64,000 nucleotides of DNA from Actinernus sp. WN-2022 (GCA_030867875.1 JAOWCC010000577.1:87215740-87279739), one strand, 5' to 3'; shown: positions 11,697 through 22,817, numbered from the stretch's first letter. A program made the numbers and translations. Notes: generated from the letters alone by a model not told the origin.

Positions 11697-12850
11697 CAGA
11701 TAGAGCAGATTTCGTATGAGTGTGACAAACTACAGTACTGACTACAGCACCCGTCGTTTTTGTCCTGCTGATCCAATTAAATCACAGAACTACGGTATAA
11801 GTACGGCTACAGTACAGCTACAGAACAGCTACAGTTCAGCTACAGTACAGCTACAGTACAGCAACAGTACAGCAACAGTAACAGCTACAGTACAGCTACA
11901 GTAACAGCTACAGTACAATAACAGCTACAGTACAGCTACAGTACAGCTACAGTACAGCTACAGTACAGCTACAGTACAGCTACAGTACAGCTACAGTACA
12001 GCTACGGTACAGCTACGGTACAGCTACGGTACAGCTACGGTACAGCTACGGTACAGCTACGGTACAGCTACGGTACAGCTACGGTAACAGCTATACGGTA
12101 CAGCTACGGTACAGCTACGGTACAGCTACGGTACAGCTACGGTACACCTACGGTACAGCTACGGTACAGCTACGGTACAGCTACGGTACAGCTACGGTAC
12201 AGCTACGGTACAGCTACGGTACAGCTACGGTACAGCTACGGTACAGCTACGGTACAGCTACGGTACAGCTACGGTACAGCTACGGTACAGCTACGGTACA
12301 GCTACGGTACAGCTACGGTACAGCTACGGTACAGCTACGGTAACAGCTATACGGTACAGCTACGGTACAGCTACGGTACAGCTACGGTACAGCTACGGTA
12401 CAGCTACGGTACAGCTACGGTACAGCTACGGTACAGCTACGGTACAGCTACGGTACAGCTACGGTACAGCTACGGTACAGCTACGGTACAGCTACGGTAC
12501 AGCTACGGTACAGCTACGGTACAGCTACGGTACAGCTACGGTACAGCTACGGTACAGCTACGGTACAGCTACGGTACAGCTACGGTACAGCTACGGTACA
12601 GCTACGGTACAGCTACGGTACAGCTACGGTACAGCTACGGTACAGCTACGGTACAGCTACGGTACAGCTACGGTACAGCTACGGTACAGCTACGGTACAG
12701 CTACGGTACAGCTACGGTACAGCTACGGTACAGCTACGGTACAGCTACGGTACAGCTACGGTACAGCTACGGTACAGCTACAGTACAGCTACAGCACGGT
12801 TACGGACATGCGGTAGTTTGTCCCACTCATACGAAATCTGTTCTAGTCTG
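11697..12850. mobile_element. TIR-flanked element carrying an 11-bp satellite
   Basis: Inverted ends enclose a 1-kb tandem array. The left end, 11697-11733, contains CAGATTTCGTATGAGTG then GACAAACTAC. The right end, 12813-12850, is the complement with about one mismatch in the inner 28 bp. This suggests a mobile element that captured or expanded a minisatellite. A target duplication could not be defined. Confidence 0.65.
11785..12800. repeat. 11-bp minisatellite array
   Basis: About 90 units of the 11-mer GCTACGGTACA, with GCTACAGTACA variants at both edges. Each unit contains the palindromes AGCT and GTAC. A variant junction (GGTAACAGCTATACGG) occurs at 12081 and again at 12337, 256 bp apart, so the middle of the array has been segmentally duplicated. 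A unit variant ACACCTACGG occurs only once, near 12145. Confidence 0.95.
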
Positions 12851-13785
12851 CTAGGCGTAGACGTCACGATGACAATCGCCTTACTTTTTTCTCTCGTTTA
12901 ATGTTCTCTTCTTTCATGTTTACCTGTGAAAACTAAAACCTCGTTGTTTACCTGGGAACTTATATGTTTGCTGACCAGTTAGGATATGTTTTATGGTTCG
13001 GGTTCGGGTTTTCGTTAGTGTATGTGACGTTTCAGACCAGGGTGCTTTGGGTGATGGAAACAACTGTTTACCATTGTTGGCACGGCCAAGAGCCTGAAAA
13101 TGAAGTTGACCTTAACAATCGATATTGGGCATTCTAATATTTAGTTGCACTTAGCACGCGGTTGGGAAAACATTTCAGATATTTATCGCAATCTATTTTC
13201 CTTGTAATCCTTAGTTTATTTTATTATTCTGATTATTTTAAGAGCGATGTACAGTGTCAGCAATGTGTCTAAATACTTTATAAACCAGTTATTAAGCGCT
13301 GGCCGACGTCGATAGCACTCGTGACATTTATTTAAACAATCGATTGCGATTGCATCATTTGCATAATGCGAATAATGAAATGATAGTTATCAGGTACGAA
13401 TTACCAATGAAAACGCTTAGGTTTTCGACGTCAAAACAAGAACAACAGATGTCATTTTCACGCAATCGAGCGGCACGACTATTCTAATCTGTGTAACTAC
13501 TATAAGAGCATGAATTATATATATTTGTCTCACACAAAAATTAGCAAGAAAACGAGGATACAAATTGATGTTGTCCAAAATGTGATGTCATCTGTACATT
13601 TGTACTTTGATATCACATGGCTATCGACCAATAAGAGAGCGCGTTTCGCACTGTTTGTTGATTAAAACAATATTATCCTTGGCCATGCAAACCAGTCAAT
13701 GGCTGCATTGATTCAGCTTTTCTAAATAAAACTTGTATTATTATTATTTTTGTTGTTGTTATCATCATCATCGTTATTATTATCA
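12851..13785. other. Intergenic with a dispersed-repeat fragment
   Basis: No gene is seen. The segment around 12965-13020 (GCTGACCAGTTAGG through TTATGGTTCGGG) matches one near 24370-24422 and marks another dispersed repeat. Around 13590-13660 a GTCATCTGTAC...CGACCAAT motif block resembles one at 15985-16033. Confidence 0.45.
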
Positions 13786-14309
13786 GAAGTCCATAACCAG
13801 AAGTCCATAACCAGAAGTCCATAACCAGAAGTCCATAACCAGAAGTCCATAACCAGAAGTCCATAACCAGAAGTCCATAACCAGAAGTCCATAACCAGAA
13901 GTCCATAACCAGAAGTCCATAACCAGAAGTCCATAACCAGAAGTCCATAACCAGAAGTCCATAACCAGAAGTCCATAACTAGAAGTCCATAACCAGAAGT
14001 CCATAACCAGAAGTCCATAACCAGAAGTCCATAACCAGAAGTCCATAACCAGAAGTCCATAACCAGAAGTCCATAACCAGAAGTCCATAACCAGAAGTCC
14101 ATAACCAGAAGTCCATAACCAGAAGTCCATAACCAGAAGTCCATAACCAGAAGTCCATAACCAGAAGTCCATAACCAGAAGTCCATAACCAGAAGTCCAT
14201 AACCAGAAGTCCATAACCAGAAGTCCATAACCAGAAGTCCATAACCAGAAGTCCATAACCAGAAGTCCATAACCAGAAGTCCATAACCAGAAGTCCATAA
14301 CCAGAAGTC
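13786..14309. repeat. 14-bp minisatellite array
   Basis: About 37 copies of the 14-mer AGAAGTCCATAACC, almost without variation (one AACTAGAAG variant near 13978). Because 14 is not a multiple of 3, all three minus-strand frames read the same 14-residue peptide in rotation. The long minus-strand ORFs here are therefore artefacts of the repeat, not genes. Confidence 0.95.
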
Positions 14310-14579
14310 TCGGTATGCAATGAAATGCGGCCCATCAGTTTACGGTATATTCTATTTTTAGTAAAGCAGCCATGTTTCTTTTATAAACACAAAATTATTT
14401 ATTTCATTAGAGCATAGGCTTTCATGTTTTGGCCCAATCAGAGTTGCTGGTGCAATTAGGTGCAATCGGCTTCGCTATTGATTTAGCGAGATCTAGAATC
14501 ATTTTCTAAAAATAGATTATACCGCAAGCAGATGGGCCAATACTCAGTATGATATTGAGACTTCTGCTTATGGACTTCT
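14302..14579. mobile_element. Inverted-repeat element at the array edge
   Basis: The array's right edge and its flank (14302-14366) recur as an inverted copy at 14503-14579. The matching parts include CTAAAAATAGA, TATACCG and GATGGGCC. The right arm ends in only about one and a half copies of the 14-mer (GACTTCTGCTTATGGACTTC), against 37 on the left. The simplest reading is one palindromic element whose terminal unit expanded on one side. Confidence 0.7.
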
Positions 14580-14649
14580 TTTTTTCTTTGTACCCTATCC
14601 TTCACATCATATCATCATTATCCAGTGTTATTATCATTACATGTAACCC

Positions 14650-14968
14650 ATGACTTTTGGTGAGAATTACTGTCCGTGGCATATGGCCACCATTCATCCT
14701 CTTGAGCTTCACTGCTATACTCAATGGAGTCCTATGTCTCATCTAAGTCACTGGTAATATCCTCGTGATAACCGCTGTCCTTAACGATCCCAACAAAGAA
14801 CTCAGTACCTCGTTCAACTTCTTCTTCCTCAACCTCGCCGTCGCTGATCTAATAGTGGGCCTCATCACTGAACCAACATTTGTAGTATTCCATATAAGGG
14901 AATCGCTAGGTTACCCTTTACAAGTATGGATCTTGTTTCCTCACATAGTGTACTTTGCCTCTTTGTGA
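14650..14968 (+). pseudogene. GPCR pseudogene, intronless 5' fragment
   Basis: A broken copy of the GPCR family. The start ATG at 14650 reads MTFGENYCPW, matching the N-terminus of gene A (MTFGRDNIC). A frameshift then moves the frame, giving PPFILLSFTAILNGVLCLI, an in-frame TAA at 14744, and VTGNILVITAVLNDPNKEL. TM2 follows (LNLAVADLIVGLITEP), then FHIRESLGY and FPHIVYF before a stop at 14966. Only TM1, TM2 and the start of TM3 remain. The reading passes through the position where genes B and C carry an intron with no intron sequence, so this is an intron-lacking version. It could be retrocopied or could descend from an intronless ancestor. It is not expected to make a receptor. Confidence 0.85.
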
Positions 14969-15710
14969 CCTCAAATTCATACTGACTATAAATATTTTGT
15001 AAAATTGTAAGCTAGCTGGCCACCAACATTATATCTTAGCTTTTACAGTTATTCTTGGCCACCAGTACCCTATCCAAGCCATTTTTTCTTACTTTGTATT
15101 ATCTTAACATGCTGGTACAAATAACGTGTTTCTTGTTGTTTTTGTTGTTGTTGCATTGTGCATATTGAATACTGTCTGTTTAGTCAAGTCCGTATGTGCG
15201 TTATACGTATTCGATTCAATAATAGTATAACAAATTCACTATTTCTCAACACATTCTCCGACATTTTCTGCATCGATTCGGTGTTTGAATGCTTGAATGT
15301 TTGAATAAATGCAACATGCACGCGAGGCACCCTATTTTGAAATATAGGTCTATACCTAATACATATGAGTTATGCTAATTATCTATTTTCCGGCCTATTG
15401 TATTATTGATGCATGTTTTCTTAATTTTGCTGATGTGAAATATTTATTCTTTAAAATTTCATTCTATTACTATTCGTATGACGATTTGTAATGTAAATTT
15501 CCCTCAGAGGGTGGCCGTCTCGAAAGCCTTAGCTAGAAACACTCAGTTGCTGATGATTTATGAATTGATTCAGTTGATTCAACCTTTAGTTGAAATACGC
15601 AGTCGAGGGCGTGGCTGATGTTCTCTTCACGTTGTGACGTCATCTGTGCATCTATTTGACAATTAGACTACGAGCTCGAAGTTTCTTTCGGTTGATAGTT
15701 CTATCATCCA

Positions 15711-15719
15711 TATATAAAG
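15711..15719 (+). promoter_or_regulatory. TATA box
   Basis: TATATAAAG lies about 70 bp upstream of the ATG at 15784. An initiator-like GTCTTAGTAG falls about 25 bp downstream. A two-codon upstream ORF (ATGAACTAG) lies in the inferred leader. This is one of the few clear core-promoter-like arrangements in the window. Confidence 0.5.
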
Positions 15720-15783
15720 TGAGAGCGGGTATAGTCTTAGTAGAAATGAACTAGTTGTTCAACCTTAAACTAAAAGCAGAACA

Positions 15784-15873
15784 ATGATTTGTAATTTGAC
15801 CGACTTGGTGGCCATTGTTTTGCTTTTGAAAAGCTGTGGCTTCGCTACTCACGATCTATCACATCATATGTAG
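15784..15873 (+). CDS. Possible signal-peptide first exon, 29 codons
   Basis: A short reading frame behind a good TATA box. It encodes 29 residues that begin MICNLTDLVAIVLLLKSCGF and continue ATHDLSHHM. The profile is that of a secretory signal peptide: a hydrophobic VAIVLLL core, then a C-G-F-A stretch suitable for cleavage. A stop follows at 15871. A GT at the penultimate codon could be a weak donor, but no matching second exon is seen before gene A's stop at 16056 on the other strand. It may be the first exon of a lost or interrupted secreted-protein gene, a micropeptide, or chance. No family can be named. Confidence 0.35.
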   Translation: MICNLTDLVAIVLLLKSCGFATHDLSHHM

Positions 15874-16055
15874 TGGGTAGCTTAGCCAATCATATTGCAT
15901 GATTCGGAATAGAATACTGGTTGGTTTCTACAAAAAGAGGATAGAGACATCTATAATGAGCGAAGTTTCCCAGCGCGCGCGTGCCGTCATCTGTACTTTA
16001 ATAGATCATGACTATTGACCAATCAGAGCGCTGTTTATTGTATAATGTCATATCT

Positions 16056-17057
16056 TCATAGCAATGTATCCACGGTCTTACTGTTTGGCGAAGGATCATC
16101 ATTCCCTTCTTGTTTTACTGTATTTCGTTGAGAATCCGGGCCTTCATCTGCAGTACCGACCCTTCGAGCGCCAAACTCAAAACACGAAATTCCCGTAATG
16201 CTTTTCAAGGCACGCACAAACGTGGGCATATGCAATGCGTAAAGAAATTGATTGGCTGAGCAATTGACTAAGGTCAGAAGGAAATGAAAGTCTCTCAGCC
16301 AATGAATGAGTCCACATTTACATATGGTGCAAAAGTTGATTGCGTATGTGATAATGCATGATGGGACATTACATAAGATGAATATTAATAAGATGTTAAT
16401 AAATGCCCTAGTTGCTCTTTTTTCATATTCAATACTCCTAGCTGTGATTCTCTGATTGGTCGAGCTGCTCTGTGTCACGTGTTCATGTAGGCTCTGGTAA
16501 ATACGAATATAAGCAAATGTTATGATCCCCAACGTCGTTAATATTGCAACGTTTGCAAAGATGAAGACAAATTTGTAGAAAGTAGTTGCAAAGTAGATCT
16601 GGGAGACACCTATTGAGACTATCCAAATCGCAATAGAAACGTGGGTTGCTCTGCGAGGGGCTAGTTTTCTTCTGTACGCTGAAGTCACCGTCAGATATCG
16701 GTCCAAAGCAAGAGCAGCAATGCTCTGGAGCGAGGCCATACAGGATATAAAATAAGTAATGTGGATAAGCCATATATATTCATTTACCGCAATCTGTCTG
16801 GCTTCCAAGATGTGGTACACAACGAACGCAGGCTCCGTTACAAGGCCAACTAGTAAATCTGAAATTGCCAGATTTAAGACAAAGTAATTAAATGATGTCC
16901 TTAACTCTTTGTTCGGATCTTTAATCATGGCAACACAGATAAGTAAGTTACCCGGTATTGTCACAAGGGATAGAAAACCAGAAATAGAAGCAGTTGTATA
17001 GGAGAGGATTGTTGGCGCCCAAACGTCTTCACAGATGTTGTCTCTTCCAAATGTCAT
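16056..17057 (-). CDS. Rhodopsin-like GPCR, gene A (intronless)
   Basis: A 333-residue class A G-protein-coupled receptor in a single exon; plasma membrane, ligand unknown. Predicted helices: TM1 about 20-45 with the IPGN motif, TM2 55-80 (LNLAISDLLVG), TM3 95-120 ending D119-R120-Y121, TM4 138-158, TM5 163-187, TM6 216-241 with C229-N-x-P232, and TM7 256-276 with N269-Q-F-L-Y273 in place of NPxxY. The usual TM3 cysteine is absent (Ile at that place) and the second extracellular loop is very short, as in the melanocortin/adenosine-type branch; this relation is inference. The start is supported by pseudogene similarity from the first Met. The C-tail is Ser/Asp/Asn-rich. It lacks the intron found in genes B and C. 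Confidence 0.93.
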   Translation of the reverse strand: MTFGRDNICEDVWAPTILSYTTASISGFLSLVTIPGNLLICVAMIKDPNKELRTSFNYFVLNLAISDLLVGLVTEPAFVVYHILEARQIAVNEYIWLIHITYFISCMASLQSIAALALDRYLTVTSAYRRKLAPRRATHVSIAIWIVSIGVSQIYFATTFYKFVFIFANVAILTTLGIITFAYIRIYQSLHEHVTQSSSTNQRITARSIEYEKRATRAFINILLIFILCNVPSCIITYAINFCTICKCGLIHWLRDFHFLLTLVNCSANQFLYALHMPTFVRALKSITGISCFEFGARRVGTADEGPDSQRNTVKQEGNDDPSPNSKTVDTLL

Positions 17058-17935
17058 GGCGAATCAACACAAGTCAATTATTGTAGTTATCTATTTCTGG
17101 AATGCTTGTTGCTTTATTTAAACCAAGCTTTGCCGTCAAAGTTGCCTTGCATCAATTTAAAAGTAAATGTTGATGTTGAAGCTTGAAAATGAGATGTTTT
17201 GAAAAACAATATCAGGTGGTAATTAGTAGTTACAAAACCGGATTGAAGATCACGTATACGTAGAGACAAACGTTAACGTACTGGATTATATTACTTGATC
17301 AGAACAACTGCAAAACAAAATACAATAGGCCACTTTAGAAACAAGTAGGTTTGCTCAATCTCGCAAAGGCGCCTGGGATCACTACAGCTAGGGAACACGC
17401 ATCGTACAGAATATAAACAAACAGCGAATATCGCAATTAACTCGAGCTTCGAATACTAGCAGAGAAAGCGAAATAAGCCTAAAAGAAGACGCTAGACAAG
17501 AAGAAAAGCTCAACAGAAGTATTCAGGAATGCGAGTACTCTGTTTTTACACCTCGGCTTTTATGTTGACAAGCGAAAACTACGGGTAAAAGATAGCATAG
17601 AGCGAAGATATGTGGTCAATCGGAACAAACGGAACAAACAGGTCATTCTAGGCCGTGATTTCCAGTAGTTTTCGTTCCTCTGCTCTGCTTTAATTTATGA
17701 AACCCACCGATTCCTTAATACTTCAATTTACTTTTACTTCTGTTAATAGTGTCTTCTTCGAGCTTATTTCGCTGTCTCTGCTAGAATTCCATGAGTTCAT
17801 TGCGATTGCCATGTTAATTTTTGTATCTTATACAATGTGCGTCCCCTGTAACGATCGCGAGCGCCTTTGCGAAACCGAACTCGCCCCAGCCCCTTACTCC
17901 GTGGGCATTACGTTAAAACAGACGTGATGTACCCT
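17058..17935. other. Upstream region of gene A, no gene seen
   Basis: The 5' flank of gene A. A putative leader (GTGTTGATTCGCC just before the ATG on the minus strand) shares 13 bases with sequence about 225 bp upstream of gene B. No TATA box is obvious. The plus-strand ORF from 17697 has no recognisable domain. Confidence 0.4.
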
Positions 17936-18271
17936 TTCAGCCTGTCAATTAAAATAAATGGCGTTAGAACAACATTAATGCCAGAAATGGAAAGAGCAAA
18001 CCAAAAGTAGTAAAAATGTCCAAGTTTTAAGTCCATATCTTTAAAAAACTGAAGGAATGGCAATTTTTTGTAAACTCTATAATTTAACAGAGTTTATGAG
18101 GCTGATTCCTGCTGACTGGCAAGCCGTGCCAGACATCAATCTCACAAACTCCTTCAGTTTTAAAGATATGAACCTAAAACTTAGGCTTTTTACTAATTAT
18201 GGCTTGCTCTTTCCATTTCTGGCATCCATGGTGTTCTACCGGCAATTTTTTTTATTGACAGGCTAAAAAGG
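17936..18271. mobile_element. Palindromic MITE, ~115-bp arms
   Basis: The left arm starts CAGCCTGTCAAT and contains ATGCCAGAAATGGAAAGAGC. The right arm is the complement and ends ATTGACAGGCT. The arms are about 85-90% alike by eye. The two chance ORFs inside are not genes. Confidence 0.75.
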
Positions 18272-19860
18272 TCACGTGACCAGGTCCTGCAAAAGAATTA
18301 GGTTAAAAAAAAGCAGTTTAATCTAAGTTGTGCAGCATGACAGTTTTAGTTCTTTTGTCTTCGTGCATAATCTTTAACAGTCTATGCCAGGTGTTCCGTG
18401 ACACAGCTTTACGATCAATTTATCAATTAGAACGTGGGTTGTGAATGGTTAAGGCTAATTTTAGTGATACGAGAATAACAAAAAAATTACCCGGTCTTTC
18501 ACTTAGCGAAAAAATATAGAGCATCCATCAGTTCGTATGAAGAACACAAGGTATTAGATTTCAAATAATGATCACCATTTTAAATGCGCCTGTCCGCTTC
18601 AAGGTATTCAGTAAACAAGACTCGGTAGAAAATCATCCAAATTGTTTCGTTTATTCAGGCACGGCAAGTGACTACTACAACGATCGGCAAATTGAAAACT
18701 GGAAGTTGGTCTTAATATATCAATGACATAATTATAAACCTAAGATAAAAATATGACTGACATTTATATTTAAACGAAACGGTAGAATTTACAAGCAATA
18801 TGCCTTTTAAATGAAAATACAACCTGGTAATTATATTTCATTGGGTTGAAAACAGTCTAAAAGAGCATCAATATTAATGATATTCAAAAAAGGAATTATC
18901 AGAGCAAGAGAACAATTTCAGTTCTAGACAGTATTAATTTGGTCAATTCTAAAATATGTTTGCCACATGGGTTTGTAGCAGTAATTTAGCTTGAAATATT
19001 TAAGATCAGAGGCAGCGCTACAGCGTGGGCAGGAGGGAAACAATCAAATACCCTTCCCTCAAAATGCCAGAATGTCGCATTTTCCCTACTAACTTTACGG
19101 CATTCAACTTCTATGCCCCAACGATTTTACCACAGCGCCGCGCCTGAGGATTGCTTTTAACTGATTCAAGTCTTCTTTTTTAGACGTCACACAGGGAAGG
19201 GCTAGGTCTCTGGTAAAATAATGGTTAAAAATCTAATGGGTTATACATACAAAATACTCATAATTTGTCGTTGAGGATTCAAGTCAAAATACTGTACCAC
19301 GAAAAATCATCTATCTGTTTTACAACTGAAGATGAAAAATGTGAAAAGAATACTTGAGATTTCGAACTGACGAACAACATTTCTCTTAATTACTAAGACA
19401 CAAGTAACATATTCTAAATATTACCTTGACCAATTTGAACATTGAATGGATCGGCTGTCGCCTTTTACTGAGATAAGATCCTATCTTCAAAGACTGTGTC
19501 CCTTTTACTGAGCTGAGATCCTAGATTATTCAAAAGCAAGCGTTTTTTTCTTTGAGAATAATACTAAATCAATACCTTCAACTGAACTTCCGCTGCAAGT
19601 TTTCGTTTTCAGACGGTCTCCAACCTAAAACAATTAATGCTCTTTATGTCCAATAGCTAATAAGTTTAGTTTCGAATCTGGAAGTCTTAATATGTACACT
19701 CAAATAAATGTTTATCAAACAATAGGAAATGAGCTGTCACTCAATATTATTGAAAGAGGATACCAGTTCTTGTGATGTTAGTCTCAGCTCCGTATTGCTT
19801 CAATTAGTTTTTTCATAATTAAGGGACGGTCGATATATGCTTAGCCGGCCCCGCTTAACG
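18272..19860. other. Intergenic, no gene seen
   Basis: No coding region is supported. A two-copy direct repeat of about 40 bp built on CCTTTTACTGAGNTNAGATCC lies at 19459-19525. Confidence 0.4.
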
Positions 19861-19865
19861 TAGAC

Positions 19866-19919
19866 GGGGGGAGGGGGGAGGGGGGAGGGGGGAGGGGGGG
19901 GGGGGGGGGGGGGGGGTGG
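19866..19919 (+). repeat. G-run, potential G-quadruplex
   Basis: Five or more runs of six or more G, separated by single A, merge into a run of over 20 G. This is a strong G-quadruplex candidate on the plus strand. The minus-strand polyproline ORF across it is an artefact. Exact length is likely uncertain in the assembly. Confidence 0.85.
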
Positions 19920-20764
19920 AGGCGACGTTAGCGTGAGGGAACAGTTCTGGGAACGAGGTTGGAGCAAAAACATGAGCCAACACGACGGCCATGGCCTCTG
20001 AAGATGATGCAAACTGTTGGGCTTTCGACATAAATCAAAGAACCGACCAAACGTGTAGATGTTGCCATAGACCAGGTAACGAGAACACAACCGATCGATA
20101 CATGTTCTAAAGCTTCTTAAAGACTACCTGACTCAGTGAGATTTTCGACTGAGCTCTCGGTACTGTTTGTAGTATCGTAAGTTAACGGAAAAAAGGGTGG
20201 ACGTTAAGGAGGAGGGGATCCAGTGGACGTTAAGCGGGGTACTAAGATTAATTATGTCGACGGTCCCTAAAATTGGTGAATATGATTATTTTTTCACCCT
20301 TTGATATAACTGGTTACAAAAATTGTTATTCAAGTTGAACATATTCAATCTATGGTAAAGTACAACGTCTATCACGGACCCTTTCTTGGGTCGCCTCTTC
20401 TTGGGTCGCCTCTTCTGCGCATTTGGCAGTAAATACGCAGACAAGATACAAAGGATTCAAAAGGTGATGAACTTACACAAACATATTTCGTGAAATGATT
20501 CTGGCTTTATTTTATACTTCGTGTCGTGTTTAGATTGAAATCATTTAACGCACACATTTTACCATGGTTGTTATATATTGGAAGATGAATTCATTGGAAT
20601 GACGACATGGCAAAAAGAGAAAAACAAACGCCTGAAGCCTGCTAAACGCTACGGCAATAATCTTTCAACTGTAAGTCAATTTGATAAATGTAAGCTATGG
20701 ATATCATCCATGCACAACTCGTGTACGCTATATACCGCGGCAAAACCATTGTTATTAGTCGTTT

Positions 20765-20901
20765 TAGACTGCTAGCAGACATGGATAGACATGATACACG
20801 AACCAACTACGTGTACCATGGCTAGTCATCGTTAGCCGTCTGGAACCATGTTTAGCCATTCTAAACAAAATGAGGAATAGAATGGACTTGCAAGCAGTCT
20901 A
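20765..20901. mobile_element. MITE P5 copy 2, exact 9-bp TSD
   Basis: A 137-bp relative of the element at 10812-10999, with the same termini TAGACTGCT...AGCAGTCTA and a shared interior (GGAACCATGTTTAGCCAT, GAATAGAATGGACTTG). It is flanked by a perfect 9-bp direct repeat, TAGTCGTTT (20756-20764 and 20902-20910). A 9-bp duplication is typical of Mutator-like elements; that placement is inference. Confidence 0.85.
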
Positions 20902-21175
20902 TAGTCGTTTATTCAACGTGAGCAAACGTTTTTACATTGGTTATCGGCGAACGCTTTTTAGAACGGATCTTGTCTTAAAACGGATTTAAATCCTTCTACT
21001 ACTATTGGATAACAGAAGCGCAGACCTAACCAAACATATCAAATACAATTATGTTTCGTCTAGCGCATAGAAAGACAGATCTCCAAAGCCTTGCTTCTCA
21101 CGCCACGAGCAACTTACACCACCATAGCTTCTATATATTAAAGCAACTCAGTGATGAAGGAAAACTCGTTAAGCT

Positions 21176-21770
21176 CCAGCTAAACGCTCAAACGTTTTCA
21201 TCCAACATCGTGTTTGGATGCACATATTTTATCGTTTAGCCTCGGTCCTCTTTAAAATGACTGTTTTAACATTTAAAAATGTTTTCCCAAAACGTTTAGA
21301 TGTTTGATTTATCATCCAACATTTTGCGTGACGAACGAATGGTTATCGTTGGCGGATTTTAGTCAATCACAAATTGACCTGCAACACTGAGATTCAGCGG
21401 TATTTCACATGCAAAAAAAGGTTAAATGAGCTATGTCATGGTACTGCGCATGTATCGAGTAATCGCTCGGTTGGTGGCTGTTAATTGGATACAAACAGTT
21501 AAATGTCCCTCCATCGATGCTTGATTGAAATGATTTTCAAAATTTTCCATAGAGGCTGTTTATATACACTGTTTGTTAGTCATTTGTGCATATTTGCTTT
21601 GGTTTTAAGCATCCCACATGGCCGAGAGGTTCGATAGTTCAAATCAACCCTTTAACTGTGGACTCAATCTTGTAAGATGTTTGATGAATGCTTGATGTGC
21701 AGGCGGCTATACGATCAAACATTGTGTGACAGTTTAGCCAATGCAGTAAAATGTTTGAGCGTTTAGCTGG
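21176..21770. mobile_element. TIR element with 23-bp ends
   Basis: Ends CCAGCTAAACGCTCAAACGT at 21176 and its complement near 21770, with one mismatch over 23 bp. The interior holds repeated CATCCAACAT motifs in both directions. No target duplication was found. The ORFs inside have no recognisable domain. Confidence 0.6.
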
Positions 21771-22161
21771 GTCTTTTAAGTTCTCCGAAACCGGTCTTGC
21801 TACTAATAAGCTCTTCATTTTGTTCATTAACAATATTCCCCTGATAAATAAGGAATATAGTACATAATTTATATGTACGTTGATCACAGTACGTTAGCTG
21901 GGTCCATCAGACTTTTCAGTCTTTACCCTAACTTCTTTCCAATACCTAAATTCCAATTCGACCCTGGTGTTCGTCGGAATACTTAAATATAAGCCTCTGG
22001 CTTGGGAGACCCGGTAATGGTTTCCTGTATCTTCGATGTAAAATAAAACTATTTATACCAGCATATCAAATGAACCGCCAATACCCGGTACATATGACAT
22101 TCGGGATGGATGTTGCCCACTTTCTCGATGAATTTCGTCAACCATTGATGAGCCTTTTGCA

Positions 22162-22310
22162 GGCATGTAATCACGTGGTTGTACTGACTTGATGTATTTA
22201 AAGGTACTTGTACGAGATCGGTAGGGTTATTAACAAAACCTACAGTATTTATAAATGCTATTTCTTCACCTCCGATCGATTGTCGATGTTTCTAAAACAG
22301 CGCTGGAAAA
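22162..22310 (+). repeat. Dispersed repeat REP-1 copy
   Basis: Contains ACGTGGTTGTACTG, the signature GGTACTTGTACGAGATCGG, and TTCTAAAACAGCG in the same order as the copy at 28545-28790. Confidence 0.7.
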
Positions 22311-22779
22311 GGGCTATTCTTCATTTCTTGAAGCTTGATTGGTACGGCCTTGACACGAAATAAATCGTCGGTTACCTTGGTGGAGTTTTATCACCCCTAC
22401 ACCTTAGTCCAGTCCCGTCCCAGTCCCAGTCCATTCTCGTCGTCGGTGGAAAGAGAGCCCATTATATTTTGTATACGCATGCTCAAAGTTGTCCAATCAG
22501 AAATCAGTCGGTCACATTAACTAATTTGAATAATTCTCAACTGTTTTTGTCCCTACAAGACAATAGTTTTATTTAGAAAACATTCATTCCTATTGAAATC
22601 AGTACAATGAAACCAAACGGAACACAAAGACGCTTTGTGATTTACTTTGGTCTCAGCTTTCAGATTTTGCCTTTCTGACCGTTTATTGAAAAAGGAAAAC
22701 ATATCTCGTGGAGATTAATATACACTTTTTGCAAGGAATACAAAGAAAATATGGACAGAAAACACCGTGTCACTTACAT

Positions 22780-22817
22780 AGGTAATATGGACGCTCCTGG
22801 TTATGTATGGGCTCCTG
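22780..22817 (+). repeat. Solitary right end of P3
   Basis: TATGGACGCTCCTGGTTATG followed by TATGGGCTCCTG matches the right terminus of the P3 elements at 3759-4096 and 25835-26221. No left end is present upstream, so this is a truncated copy or solo end. Confidence 0.6.

Noticed and set aside
11785..14309. CRISPR array
   Set aside because: The repeats are head-to-tail without unique spacers, units are 11 and 14 bp, and the window is eukaryotic.
13673..14335. Overlapping 91-182-residue minus-strand ORFs with a repeating DFWLWTSGYGLLVM peptide
   Set aside because: They are the translation of a 14-bp tandem repeat, identical in all three frames; there is no promoter, splice or domain evidence for a repeat protein.
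16483..16773. 96-residue minus-strand ORF inside gene A
   Set aside because: Out-of-frame shadow of the receptor coding sequence.
19800..20090. Proline-rich 96-residue minus-strand ORF
   Set aside because: The polyproline comes from the G-run on the other strand.
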